A stretch of 24,989 nucleotides of DNA from JBOGJG01 sp050747825 (GCA_050747825.1 JBOGJG010000121.1:1-24989), one strand, 5' to 3'; counted from the stretch's first letter, positions 17,035 through 24,809 are shown. Made by a program: numbers and translations. Notes: generated from the sequence alone by a model not told the origin.

Positions 17035-18359
17035 AAATCACCCTTTGGCTTCGGCGTCTCCCAGGCGGCTTCTACGCCCTGCACCTTGGATTCAGCATCG
17101 ATCAGGAAATTGGCGGCGGATACGACTTTGTCTCCGACTTTGACCCCCTCTAAAATCTGGTAATAACCATCGGCTTCAACACCCAGCTTGACCCGGCGCA
17201 GTTGCATACTGCCGGACCCGAGGTCTACAAAGACCAGGTCTCGGGTTCCCGTCCTCAAGACGGCGCTTTGCGGAACGGTCGGATAGCTTCCCAGCGGAAT
17301 ATCAATATTGACATTCACATACATGTTCGGTTTGAGTTTGAGATCCGGATTGACAAACTCAAGGCGGACCTGCATGGTGCGAGTGTTCTGCTCCAGGTGC
17401 GGGTAGACATAGGTGAGCTTTCCCCGAAAGACTTCACCCGGATAGGCCGGAGTCGTCATGGAGACCATCTGGCCTGGCTTCACATACGAGATCTCATTCT
17501 CGTAGATATCCACCATGGCCCAGATCCGGGTATGGTCGGCAAGGCTGTAAACCTGGGTCCCCGGATTGATGTACATATTGGGATAGGCATTCCTGGCGAT
17601 GACGTGCCCCGAAACCGGCGAATAAACGATCAGATTCTTTTGGGCTTTCCCTGTCTTCTCCAGTTCTCGAATCTGCTCATCGGTGATATCGAACAGTTCC
17701 AGCCGGCGGCGTGTGGCTTCCAAAAGCGATCTGGCCCCGCTAGAGACGTTTTGGAAACTGCTGGCCGATAACTCTTCGGCGGTTCTCAATGCCAGAAGAT
17801 ACTCTTCTTGAGTGGCCACCAGCTCCGGGCTGTAGATCGAGAATAGCGGGTCTCCTTTCTGAACATGCTGTAAATTGAAATCGACAAAAACTTTCTCGAT
17901 CCAACCCTTGATCTTGGTATGGATGTGCTCGATCTTGGTCTCATCCAGCTCGATCGTGCCTACGGTGCGAATGGCCTTGCTCAGGGGCCGCACCGCTACC
18001 TGGATAGTCTGGACCTTAATCAACTGTTGCTGGCGAGGATCGATTGTGAATACCGATTTGTCGGCTGCCGCTTCTAGACTGCCGGGAAGGCCTTGCGCAG
18101 GCCCTGGCCTCACTGGGATTAGATCCATGCCACAGATTGGGCATGTCCCCGGCTCCTTCATCTTGACCGAAGGGTGCATGGTGCAGGTCCAGTAATCGAT
18201 TTCGCCGTCTGCACTTTTGACGGGAACCAGATCGTGCTCATGTTCCTCCGCTCCCTGAGCCGGCTGAAAGAAACTGCCCTGGTTGAAGAGGAAGTAGACC
18301 AGTCCAAAAGCGGCTAAGCTGGTGAAGGTGCACAATATAAATAATGTTGTTCTTTTCAT
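17031..18359 (-). CDS. cusB: CusB-like periplasmic adaptor with heavy-metal-binding domain
   Basis: This gene encodes 442 aa. An N-terminal membrane anchor or uncleaved signal (1-26) is followed by a His/Glu/Asp-rich patch, then a heavy-metal-binding module at 56-83: YWTCTMHPSVKMKEPGTCPICGMDL has Cys59, His62, Cys73, Cys76 and Met78. The rest is a membrane-fusion protein: barrel-sandwich strands (TVGTIELDETKIEHI, GWIEKVFVDF), a helical hairpin (about 170-220), then VIARNAYPNMYINPGTQVYSLAD and the beta-barrel and membrane-proximal domains. It links pump to channel and, in CusB, hands metal to CusA. It overlaps cusA by ATGA. Upstream the ribosome site is weak (AGAGAG). Confidence 0.93.
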   Translation of the reverse strand: MKRTTLFILCTFTSLAAFGLVYFLFNQGSFFQPAQGAEEHEHDLVPVKSADGEIDYWTCTMHPSVKMKEPGTCPICGMDLIPVRPGPAQGLPGSLEAAADKSVFTIDPRQQQLIKVQTIQVAVRPLSKAIRTVGTIELDETKIEHIHTKIKGWIEKVFVDFNLQHVQKGDPLFSIYSPELVATQEEYLLALRTAEELSASSFQNVSSGARSLLEATRRRLELFDITDEQIRELEKTGKAQKNLIVYSPVSGHVIARNAYPNMYINPGTQVYSLADHTRIWAMVDIYENEISYVKPGQMVSMTTPAYPGEVFRGKLTYVYPHLEQNTRTMQVRLEFVNPDLKLKPNMYVNVNIDIPLGSYPTVPQSAVLRTGTRDLVFVDLGSGSMQLRRVKLGVEADGYYQILEGVKVGDKVVSAANFLIDAESKVQGVEAAWETPKPKGDL

Positions 18360-18455
18360 GCTACTAAAACTCTCTTGTGAAATTAGCGAATCAGAGGCTG
18401 CTGGAGCGCATACGCTGCCGAGATTGTCGGAGGCCGGGCGCCCTCAGAAAGCTCA

Positions 18456-18475
18456 CCGCTCATTCCTACGAGCGG
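18456..18475 (-). promoter_or_regulatory. Hairpin in the leader between the Cys-rich gene and cusB
   Basis: CCGCTC and GAGCGG form a perfect six-pair stem with an eight-base loop, in the 138-bp gap upstream of cusB. No T-run follows, so it is not a clear terminator. It may stabilise the downstream message or modulate read-through from the first gene of the operon. Confidence 0.35.
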
Positions 18476-18497
18476 ACACACTTCTACTTAGGGAGTT

Positions 18498-18869
18498 CTA
18501 GATCAGGAAGGAAGTATTGAGAACGTACAAAGATTCGCCCCTGGGAAGGCGAATATCAGAGTCTGCAGGATTAAAAACCTGGGCAAAAGCTGGCTCTTTG
18601 TCAACTCTAAAGGCCGGAAGCAGATGAGCTACTTGCTTTAGCGCCTCATCGAGCGAGGACTTTTGAGGCTTGACCGGGACATTTTCCCGATTAAGGTCGC
18701 AGAGATTTCCGCAGGTGTTTGCCTCAATAAAACAGGAGTAAGTTGAACCCAAAACCATGCGCTCGGCACAGTCCACCGGCTCCTCACCGCCGGCACTGGC
18801 GCAGACGTGAGAAATCCCCAACTGGGCAATAAGGATCGTTACCAGAAAAAAGCCTGCTACTTTGCGCAC
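18498..18869 (-). CDS. Cys-rich secreted hypothetical protein, first gene of the efflux operon
   Basis: This gene encodes 123 aa from a GTG at 18869. A longer ATG start at 18884 is possible, but the -10 box TATGAT overlaps those codons, so transcription would begin at or near the GTG. The GTG start gives a normal signal peptide: MRK, a hydrophobic helix, then cleavage near CASA. The mature part has a cysteine cluster (VDCAER, YSCFIEANTCGNLCD), suited to disulfides or metal binding, and then a polar region without further cysteines. It lies 138 bp upstream of cusB on the same strand and probably leads the operon. No family recognised. Confidence 0.7.
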   Translation of the reverse strand: MRKVAGFFLVTILIAQLGISHVCASAGGEEPVDCAERMVLGSTYSCFIEANTCGNLCDLNRENVPVKPQKSSLDEALKQVAHLLPAFRVDKEPAFAQVFNPADSDIRLPRGESLYVLNTSFLI

Positions 18870-18875
18870 GAAATA

Positions 18876-18904
18876 ATCATACATAAGGCCGGGGTTTAGG
18901 TCAA
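18876..18904 (-). promoter_or_regulatory. Strong promoter of the efflux operon, apparently leaderless
   Basis: On the minus strand TTGACC (18904-18899), a 17-base spacer and TATGAT (18881-18876) each match five of six consensus positions. Initiation about seven bases downstream falls on the in-frame GTG at 18869, with no room for a ribosome site. This both decides the start of the first gene and predicts a leaderless message. No regulator-binding dyad is evident between the boxes. Confidence 0.65.
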
Positions 18905-19038
18905 CAGGCCGGCAAGCCGCCCTCGCGAACTCATAGCTTCCGCGGGCAAGGCCGAGAAGCGCGACGGCGGCAGGGCCGGCAGCGTAAGGTCGCGCGCCAT
19001 GCCCGCCGCCAGAATCCTTAAATGAACGGTATTGTGCT

Positions 19039-19062
19039 TAGACTTGATTATGCATGAGTCTA
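19039..19062. promoter_or_regulatory. Operator-like inverted repeat upstream of the TonB receptor gene
   Basis: TAGACT (19039-19044) and AGTCTA (19057-19062) form a perfect six-base inverted repeat with a 12-base centre. It overlaps the proposed -35 box of the receptor promoter, so a bound repressor would block it. It lies between divergent transcription units. The rest of 18905-19038 is GC-rich with no gene I can support. Confidence 0.35.
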
Positions 19063-19073
19063 TAGTATATAAA
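19044..19073 (+). promoter_or_regulatory. Candidate promoter of the TonB receptor gene
   Basis: TTGATT (19044-19049), an 18-base spacer and TATAAA (19068-19073) form a plausible sigma-70-type promoter in the most AT-rich part of the intergenic region. The message would carry a leader of about 145 bases before the ATG at 19225. Confidence 0.4.
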
Positions 19074-19224
19074 CTACGGTTATTCCGGGCACTCATACGT
19101 AGTCGCTTCGCAGCAGGAGTCCATGCGCATGTCAGATTGATCGTACCTGCTCATCTCAAAGCTCTCCACTTGCAAAAAGGCGAGCGGCAACCAACAAAGA
19201 ATACAGATAATGGGGGGTATTTCG

Positions 19225-22200
19225 ATGTCTAATCGACGATTCAAATGCATGATTGGCGCCGGGGCAGTCCTATTTTACCTGGCGGCATCAGTTGTTTTTG
19301 GGCAGGTAGAGACCGCCCGGATTACCGGCATTGTGAGCGATGCTTCGGGCGCCGTGATTCCCGGCGTGGAAATCACGATCACCCACCTGGAAACGAATCG
19401 GCAAATCCTGGCAGTCACGGATGACGAGGGCCGCTATCAGTCTGTTGCTTTGCCTGTCGGGAATTATCGTGTTTCGGCCGAATTGCCCGGGTTTAAGCGC
19501 TTCGTCCGAAGTGGAATTCGGCTGCGGGTTCAGGATGTTGCGATGGTGGATTTCACCCTCGAGGTGGGAGAGGTCACGGAAGAGGTCCAGGTCGTTGCGA
19601 GCGCGCCGGTGCTCAACACGGCTGAGGGAAGTCAGGGGCAGGTGATCGATAATAAGCGGATCATAGATATGCCTCTCAATGGCCGGGACTACATCCAACT
19701 GGCTCTTCTTTCCGCCGGAGCCGTACAGCCGGTCGGAGGTCGCGCCGGGGGCTTTAGCACCGGAGGGCAACGGACCACTCAGAACAACTACATATTAGAC
19801 GGAGTGGATAACAACAGCGTCGAGTTGGCCACCGCCGGGCGCAGAGCCGAAATGGTGAAGCCCTCAATTGACGCCATTCAGGAGTTCAAGGTGCAGACGA
19901 ACGCCTATTCGGCTGAATTCGGACATGGCACCGGCGGAGTCATCAACGTGACTACAAAGTCGGGGAGCAACGGATTTCATGGCACCGTCTACGAGTTCCA
20001 TCGAAACGATGTGCTCGACGCCAAGAATTTTTTCGATCCTGCCGATGAGGACAAGCCTCCCTTTAAACGAAACCAGTTTGGATTCTCCTTTGGAGGTCCG
20101 ATTATCAAGGATCAGACCTTCTTCTTCGGCGACTACGAAGGCACCCGCATTCGGGAGTCCCGAACCGTAGTGAGCACCATCCCCACTCTAAAGATGAGGA
20201 CCGGCGACTTTTCAGAAATTGAAGACACGATTTTCAATCCGGCAACTTTTAATCCCGAAGATCGGACCCGCCAGCCTTTCCCCGGGAATGTCATCCCTGC
20301 AGAGCAGATCGATCCACTGGCGCTCAAGCTGATCAATCTGTACCCGGAGCCTCAAAATAATAATCTGAGCGACAACTTCGTGTTTAACCCTCCCAGTATT
20401 GAAGACGTGGACAAATTCGACATTCGCCTCGATCACCTGTTTAGTCAAAGCGACAACATTTACTATCGCTTGAGCTTTCACGACGACATCTTCCCCGCAT
20501 CGCTCAATCTGCCGGCTCCGGCCTTCGGAGGGGGCGCTTTCGACGGAACTGTCAGAGGCTGGAATACGGGCCTGGTTTGGAACCATGTCTTCTCACCCGG
20601 CTTAATCACCTCCAACCGGGTAGCGTGGAACTTCGCCGGTTTCACACGAGCTAATCCGGCTGAGGCCGGCCAGGAAAACTTGAGTGCTCAACTGGGAATA
20701 CAGGGTGTGGATCACACGATTCCGGGAGGCATGTCCCAATTTGGTATTTCAGGTTACCGGGCTCTGGGGCTGCCCAGCTTTAACGGAGTCAGCCGCAATT
20801 CCCAGAATCGCCAGTTCATCAGCGACACCACCTGGATTCGCGGTAGTCATAATTTGAAATTCGGCGTGAATATTCTGCGCACCCAGAACAATATTTTTAA
20901 CGTGCGCAATATTAACGGGCAGTTTTCTTTCAACGGCAGGTTCACCCGCAATCCCAATACAGGCCAAGACGGTGATCCCATGGCCGACTTCCTGCTGGGC
21001 TTATCCTCCGGGTTCCTGAGCAGTACTCCGATCATTGTCAACCTGCGCGGCTGGCTGCACGGGATTTATCTGCAGGATGACTGGCACGTCACGCCCGATC
21101 TGACCCTGAACCTGGGACTGCGCTATGAGCTGGCGCTTCCTTACCAGGATAAGGAAGACAGAATGACGCAGTTCGATCTGGACTCGGCCCCTGACAACCC
21201 GCGACTGATTCCGGCCGGAACTGAGGGGGAGGGGCGCTTTCGCCGTTCATTGGTGGCAACTGACACCAATAACTTCGGTCCCAGAATCAGCTTCGCTTAC
21301 CAGATCATGCCCCAGACCGTCATCCGAGGCGGATACGGTATCTTTTACGGCTACCTGGAACCGAGCGGCGATGCTGAAAATCTCATGGGAAATCCGCCCC
21401 ATGCGCTGGGCGTCGTCCTCACGACTGATGGAATTACTCCAGCCTTTCTCCTGGTGGATGGCCCCCCGCCCGACATCCTCACCATCGAGAAGGCCAGTAG
21501 TTTGCGCTTTTCTTCTTTTGAGACGAGGCCTTCCTCTGACTACAGCCAGCAGTGGAATCTAAGTATTCAGCGCCAGCTCGGGCAGGACTGGCTTTTGGAA
21601 GTCGGCTACTTTGCAGCCAAGGGAAATCATATACTGAGAAGAATTCAAGGCAATCCGGCTCCGCCTGGACCGGGCAACATCAACGCCAGGCGCCGACACA
21701 AGAGTATCGCCATTCCCGGAAGTGATGTAGTGGTTTCGCCATTAGGCCCTACTTTTCGGCACGAATGGAGCGGTAACTCTATTTACCACTCCATGCAAAG
21801 CAAAGTAGAAAAGCGTTTTTCGTCCGGCTTTACCATTCTAGGTTCCTATCTCTGGTCGAGATCCATCGGGGACACCTGTGGGTTCGCCGGCTCAGGCAAC
21901 GCCGGAGGATGTGGTTTCCAGGATTCGAACAATCTTCGAGCCGAGAGAAGTTTGGACAACCAGCACATCGCACATCGGTTCGTCACTAGTTCTATCTGGG
22001 AGTTGCCATTTGGACGAAGCCGTCGTTGGGGTTCAAGTTGGAACAGTATGGCCGAGGTCATTCTGGGAGGCTGGAGCCTTTCCGGGATCGTCACCTTTAG
22101 TTCGGGAGCGCCTTACAGCATCCTGGTGAACGGTGATCCCGCAAACACCGGAGATATCAACCGACCTAACCTGGTGGGCAACCCCAATCTGGATGATCGT

Positions 22201-22497
22201 GCAATCGATCGCTACTTCAACACGGAGGCGTTTGAGCCCAACCAGCAGTTCACGTTCGGCAACCTGGGCCGAAATACCATGATCGGGCCGAGTTTTCAGC
22301 ATTTGGACCTTGCCGCCCTCAAGAGCTTCCAAGTTACTGAAGATGTGCGTGTTCAATTCCGGTTCGAAGCCTTCAACGCGACCAATACACCTCACTTCAA
22401 TCTTCCCGGGAATAACTTGGGGACGCGAAATTTTGGGCGCATCACCGGCGCGGGCCGTCCCCGCAACCTGCAGTTTGGACTGAAGATTATCTTCTAA
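19225..22497 (+). CDS. Oar-like TonB-dependent receptor with carboxypeptidase-regulatory-like domain
   Basis: This gene encodes 1090 aa from the ATG at 19225, chosen over 19210 because a GGGGGG ribosome site lies just upstream of it. A signal peptide (1-26) is followed by an Ig-like carboxypeptidase-regulatory domain (about 30-115; ITGIVSDASGAVIPGVEI and a DDEGRYQ turn). The plug (about 125-245) contains MPLNGRDYIQLA (149-160), YILDGVDNN and GGVINVTTKSGSN. The remainder is a large outer-membrane beta-barrel ending in QFGLKIIF with the terminal aromatic. This form is abundant in Acidobacteriota. Such receptors take up oligosaccharides, peptides or chelates using TonB energy; the substrate is unknown. 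The stop overlaps the end of a convergent sulfatase remnant. Confidence 0.95.
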   Translation: MSNRRFKCMIGAGAVLFYLAASVVFGQVETARITGIVSDASGAVIPGVEITITHLETNRQILAVTDDEGRYQSVALPVGNYRVSAELPGFKRFVRSGIRLRVQDVAMVDFTLEVGEVTEEVQVVASAPVLNTAEGSQGQVIDNKRIIDMPLNGRDYIQLALLSAGAVQPVGGRAGGFSTGGQRTTQNNYILDGVDNNSVELATAGRRAEMVKPSIDAIQEFKVQTNAYSAEFGHGTGGVINVTTKSGSNGFHGTVYEFHRNDVLDAKNFFDPADEDKPPFKRNQFGFSFGGPIIKDQTFFFGDYEGTRIRESRTVVSTIPTLKMRTGDFSEIEDTIFNPATFNPEDRTRQPFPGNVIPAEQIDPLALKLINLYPEPQNNNLSDNFVFNPPSIEDVDKFDIRLDHLFSQSDNIYYRLSFHDDIFPASLNLPAPAFGGGAFDGTVRGWNTGLVWNHVFSPGLITSNRVAWNFAGFTRANPAEAGQENLSAQLGIQGVDHTIPGGMSQFGISGYRALGLPSFNGVSRNSQNRQFISDTTWIRGSHNLKFGVNILRTQNNIFNVRNINGQFSFNGRFTRNPNTGQDGDPMADFLLGLSSGFLSSTPIIVNLRGWLHGIYLQDDWHVTPDLTLNLGLRYELALPYQDKEDRMTQFDLDSAPDNPRLIPAGTEGEGRFRRSLVATDTNNFGPRISFAYQIMPQTVIRGGYGIFYGYLEPSGDAENLMGNPPHALGVVLTTDGITPAFLLVDGPPPDILTIEKASSLRFSSFETRPSSDYSQQWNLSIQRQLGQDWLLEVGYFAAKGNHILRRIQGNPAPPGPGNINARRRHKSIAIPGSDVVVSPLGPTFRHEWSGNSIYHSMQSKVEKRFSSGFTILGSYLWSRSIGDTCGFAGSGNAGGCGFQDSNNLRAERSLDNQHIAHRFVTSSIWELPFGRSRRWGSSWNSMAEVILGGWSLSGIVTFSSGAPYSILVNGDPANTGDINRPNLVGNPNLDDRAIDRYFNTEAFEPNQQFTFGNLGRNTMIGPSFQHLDLAALKSFQVTEDVRVQFRFEAFNATNTPHFNLPGNNLGTRNFGRITGAGRPRNLQFGLKIIF

Positions 22498-22998
22498 CGC
22501 GCACTTCGGGCTAAATTCGACTTCTCCTGGGTCCGCATTCTCAGTTTTGAGGAGAACGCGGGCCGGCGGTCTGTGTACTGATCATCCCATGTTTTCGGGA
22601 GCTCAAACCAGACATCATCAAAGGTGTGGCGGTATTCCGCAGCCGGCTCAAAGGGGCTGTGAACCGCTTTATGACCGACAAACATCATGAAGGGGGTTCG
22701 CTTTTCTCGCTCCTTCAAAAACTCGAGCGCAAAGCGAGAGTGTTACGAAGGAATTTCTAAAGTTGGCGCCCTGCTGGAGCAGCCGATCCAGATTGGTGGA
22801 CAGCCAGGACTGCCGTCCGATGGCTCTTATAGCATCCCAGCGCTGGTCATCCGTGTAGATAAAAACAATATTTGGCCGATGTAATTGTGCGGAGCGGCTC
22901 GGCTTGGCCAGCAAATTTGCCACAGCAGGCGCTGCTGTCGAAATCCCCAGGGCCTGCCCCATGAAGCTTCGACGATCCAGCTTTTGTTCTTTACTCAT
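22494..22998 (-). pseudogene. Sulfatase pseudogene broken at the formylglycine site
   Basis: The start at 22998 has an AAGGAAGA ribosome site and a Tat signal (Arg9-Arg10, SFMGQALG). The sulfatase N-terminus follows: RPNIVFIYTDDQRWDAI with the metal-binding Asp pair, then FVTLSLC ending at Cys90, the residue normally matured to formylglycine in C-x-P-S-R. Right after Cys-Ala the P-S-R part and an estimated hundred or more residues are missing. Coding resumes in another frame at about 22724 with LEFLKEREKRTPFMMFVGHK and VHSPFEP, typical of the middle of sulfatases. It then ends near 22494, where about the last 250 or more residues should be. An internal deletion plus a C-terminal loss make it inactive. 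Confidence 0.88.
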
Positions 22999-23176
22999 CG
23001 GTCTTCCTTTAAGTATCGGTTGTCGCCTTTGAGGTTGTTTTGCTCGACCTTCGCATTGTGGAGCTTGAACGTGATGGCGGATGCTTATACTGCCTGTGGC
23101 TCAATTATCCCCTCGGTGATGGGCGGGTCGTTAAGCTGTCGTGATTCAGCCATTTGCCAATGGTTTGATCGGAATC

Positions 23177-23191
23177 TGCTCCAGGAGCAGG
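23177..23191. repeat. Perfect 15-bp palindrome in the gap before the BON gene
   Basis: CTGCTCC-A-GGAGCAG is a seven-base inverted repeat around a single central base. It lies in the 305-bp stretch 22999-23303, which has no gene I can support. It may be a protein-binding site; the single-base centre makes an RNA hairpin unlikely. Confidence 0.3.
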
Positions 23192-23280
23192 CAATAGGAT
23201 CTTTACGGCCAACGAAAGGCAACCCTGTCTGTATCGGCTTGCCGCCTGCGCGCGAATTTCGCCATGAGAATACAAGCCGA

Positions 23281-23286
23281 TATAAT
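23281..23286 (+). promoter_or_regulatory. Candidate -10 box for the BON-domain gene
   Basis: A perfect TATAAT lies 17 bases before the ATG at 23304, with a GGAGG ribosome site in between. The -35 region at a 17-base spacing (TTCGCC) is weak. The leader would be only about ten bases. Confidence 0.35.
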
Positions 23287-23303
23287 TGATTACGGAGGTT
23301 GCC

Positions 23304-23654
23304 ATGCGAATCAAAGTGAATCGGATGTCCCTGATCCCGGTTTTCCTTATTCTGTTCGTCTCTGCCTGCACGACCACGCAGGCGCCGGAGACCCAGTTCG
23401 ACGATACGGCCATTACGGCGGAAATCAAGGCCGAGCTAGTCTCTGACGGGCTGGAGACCCTGACCGCTGTAGAAGTAAATACCACGAACGGTGTCGTAAC
23501 CCTGGCTGGTGAAGTCCGAAGTGAAGAGCTTAAGCGCAGAGCCGAGGAGATCGCGCACTCCGTCGAGGGCGTTCAAGAGGTGCACAATAACCTGCAAGTG
23601 GCGGAGCCGGAACGCGAAACGATACCGCCACCCGAAACGGCCCCGGTACCCTGA
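23304..23654 (+). CDS. BON-domain lipoprotein
   Basis: This gene encodes 116 aa. The ATG at 23304 follows GGAGG by five bases. The signal peptide ends in the lipobox VSAC with Cys22, so it is a membrane-anchored lipoprotein. One BON domain (about residues 33-98) shows the alpha-beta pattern: DDTAITAEIKAELVSDG, VEVNTTNGVVTLAGEV and RAEEIAHSVEGVQEVHNNL. A Pro-rich tail follows. BON domains are thought to bind membrane surfaces or phospholipids and occur in the osmotically induced OsmY and in outer-membrane lipoproteins such as DolP. A stress-linked envelope role is likely but unproven. The next gene starts 76 bp later on the same strand. Confidence 0.9.
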   Translation: MRIKVNRMSLIPVFLILFVSACTTTQAPETQFDDTAITAEIKAELVSDGLETLTAVEVNTTNGVVTLAGEVRSEELKRRAEEIAHSVEGVQEVHNNLQVAEPERETIPPPETAPVP

Positions 23655-23730
23655 CTGTAAAAAACATCCTCCACCACTGAGACACGCAAACGCGCGGACT
23701 CAGATGATAATGGTTCCCAGGAGAAGACCT

Positions 23731-23883
23731 ATGGTAATCACACGAAGTCTCGGGATGCTGTTGCTGGGCATCTATCTTGTCCTGACAGGCTTGGCTGCTT
23801 TCATCCCGCTTGTCGGTTCTCTCGGCCTGCTGCTGGCTGTACTGGCACTGCTTGCCGGCATACTCATCCTGATCGGGCGATAG
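23731..23883 (+). CDS. Small two-helix membrane protein
   Basis: This gene encodes 50 aa. The ATG at 23731 is preceded by AGGAG at seven bases. Almost the whole protein is hydrophobic: one helix from about residue 8 to 25 (GMLLLGIYLVLTGLAAF), a short PLVG turn, and a second helix to the end (LLLAVLALLAGILILIG). It resembles widespread small bacterial membrane proteins that sit near stress or BON-domain genes, but no function is known. It is probably co-transcribed with the BON lipoprotein. Confidence 0.7.
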   Translation: MVITRSLGMLLLGIYLVLTGLAAFIPLVGSLGLLLAVLALLAGILILIGR

Positions 23884-23892
23884 AAAATCGAT

Positions 23893-23911
23893 AGGCCCGA
23901 AACGGGTTTTT
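23893..23911 (+). terminator. Possible intrinsic terminator after the small membrane protein gene
   Basis: CCCG-AAA-CGGG, extended by G-T and A-T pairs, is followed directly by TTTTT, starting 13 bases after the stop codon. The stem core is only four pairs, so efficiency is uncertain, but position and orientation suit the end of the BON/small-protein unit. Confidence 0.5.
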
Positions 23912-23928
23912 GGGAAGGGTTTTTAAGG

Positions 23929-23946
23929 CGCGAATCACGCGAATCA
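23929..23946. repeat. Tandem 9-bp repeat
   Basis: CGCGAATCA occurs twice in direct succession just after the terminator. Short motifs of this type are common non-coding filler in some environmental genomes. The second copy contains the stop codon of the coding remnant on the opposite strand. Confidence 0.5.
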
Positions 23947-24229
23947 GGGTTTTGGATCGCGGTAGATAACGGAGAGGATGAGGGCGTCGTTGGCGGGTTT
24001 GGGCTCGAGACGGATGAGGGCGCCGGTGAAGCCGGATAGTTTCGACCCGGTCACCCGGTGAAATCAGGATGCGCTCGCCGGGATGGAAGCGCGGCTCCAG
24101 GTGACGCAGCGGCGGAGATTTTCTGCTCCGGGCAAAGGACGATGGCCACGCGGTCGGGGAAGATCTGAAAAGGGTTTTGTCCGGGAGACCATCTTCTTTC
24201 CAAAAAGAACTCCGCAGAAGGAGCTTCAA
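23944..24229 (-). pseudogene. Decayed coding remnant spread over three frames
   Basis: The minus strand keeps protein-like stretches in three frames in the correct order: FQIFPDRVAIVLCPEQKI, then EPRFHPGERILISPG, then SGFTGALIRLEPKPANDALI and LSVIYRDPKP to a stop. The last two resemble a KOW/NusG-type beta-barrel (basic, Gly-rich turn followed by hydrophobic strands), but this is a weak visual match. The frame changes mean no intact product. It may be a real pseudogene or reflect sequence errors near the contig end. Confidence 0.35.
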
Positions 24230-24244
24230 TCTTGCTTGGTTTTA

Positions 24245-24255
24245 GGGACGGTCCC
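24245..24255. repeat. Small REP-like palindrome
   Basis: GGGAC-G-GTCCC, followed by a run of C, lies between two decayed genes. Similar palindromes mark REP-type dispersed repeats in other bacteria. One copy alone cannot establish a family. Confidence 0.3.
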
Positions 24256-24267
24256 CCCGCTGGGTCA

Positions 24268-24684
24268 TCATGGCTGTGGTCGCCCGGGTGATGAAACGCT
24301 TACTCCCAACACAGCCAGAACAGGCGGCTCGGCTAGGACGAGGGTTCGGACCAGCCTGGGTTCCCTGAGCGCTAGGAGAAGACACGCGAACCCACCGTTA
24401 GAGGCACCAACCAGGTGGGCAGGCGCCAGGTGCAGAGCACGTAGAAAAGCGGCCAGATCGTCCACGAGGATGTCCAAAGAGAGATCGGCGTCGTCAGAAA
24501 TCCCTTCATTCGGGTAGTAGTAGAGACAGCTGAAGGCCACGTTCGATACTTCGAGCCGAACACCTCCATTTGGTCTTTCCATGACCGCAGATCGTTGAGG
24601 ACGCCGTGGACGAAGACGATCGGTTGGCCAGCCCCCTTGCTCGGTGTATTCGAGTCTTGTCCCGTTGACTTCAATATTGGGCAT
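24268..24684 (-). pseudogene. Alpha/beta hydrolase gene, frameshifted and truncated
   Basis: The ATG at 24684 has an excellent AGGAGGTGACA ribosome site and begins MPNIEVNGTRLEYTEQG. Coding then moves to another frame: GQPIVFVHGVLNDLRSWKDQ, the oxyanion-hole HG motif of the fold. It returns to the first frame at YYYPNEGISDDADLSLDILV, followed by the nucleophile elbow HLVGASNGGF (Ser in GxSxG). The first shift fits one extra base in the run of five C at 24632-24636; the second lies near 24545 and restores frame. After AEPPVLAVLG (about 24300) similarity stops, at about half the usual 260-280 residues, so the catalytic Asp/His part is lost. Truncation points to a pseudogene; the two indels could be sequencing errors. 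Confidence 0.75.
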
Positions 24685-24714
24685 TGTCACCTCCTGTTCT
24701 TAACAGCACGACTC

Positions 24715-24730
24715 AGGCTAACGTGAGCCT
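24715..24730. repeat. Small inverted repeat upstream of the hydrolase remnant
   Basis: AGGCT-AACGTG-AGCCT makes a five-pair hairpin 31 bases upstream of the hydrolase ATG. It may be part of a dispersed repeat or of a recombination-site remnant together with 24810-24878. Confidence 0.3.
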
Positions 24731-24809
24731 ATCCTGTGTCCTCTCGCCTGCCGTCCTCAAGATTTGGCGTAGAACACGCGAGTTGCCTTCTGGGCCGCAT
24801 GTCGTCGTC

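Noticed and set aside
19038..19066. MerR/CueR-type copper promoter (dyad between -35 and -10)
   Set aside because: These promoters have a 19-20-base spacer with the dyad inside it; here the dyad overlaps the -35 box and drives the receptor, not the pump.
18896..19096. A 66-codon minus-strand open frame upstream of the efflux operon
   Set aside because: No ribosome site, no recognisable protein features, and it covers the promoter elements of both flanking genes.
22885..23289. Plus-strand open frame of 134 codons
   Set aside because: It begins antisense to the sulfatase remnant, lacks a ribosome site and shows no family features.
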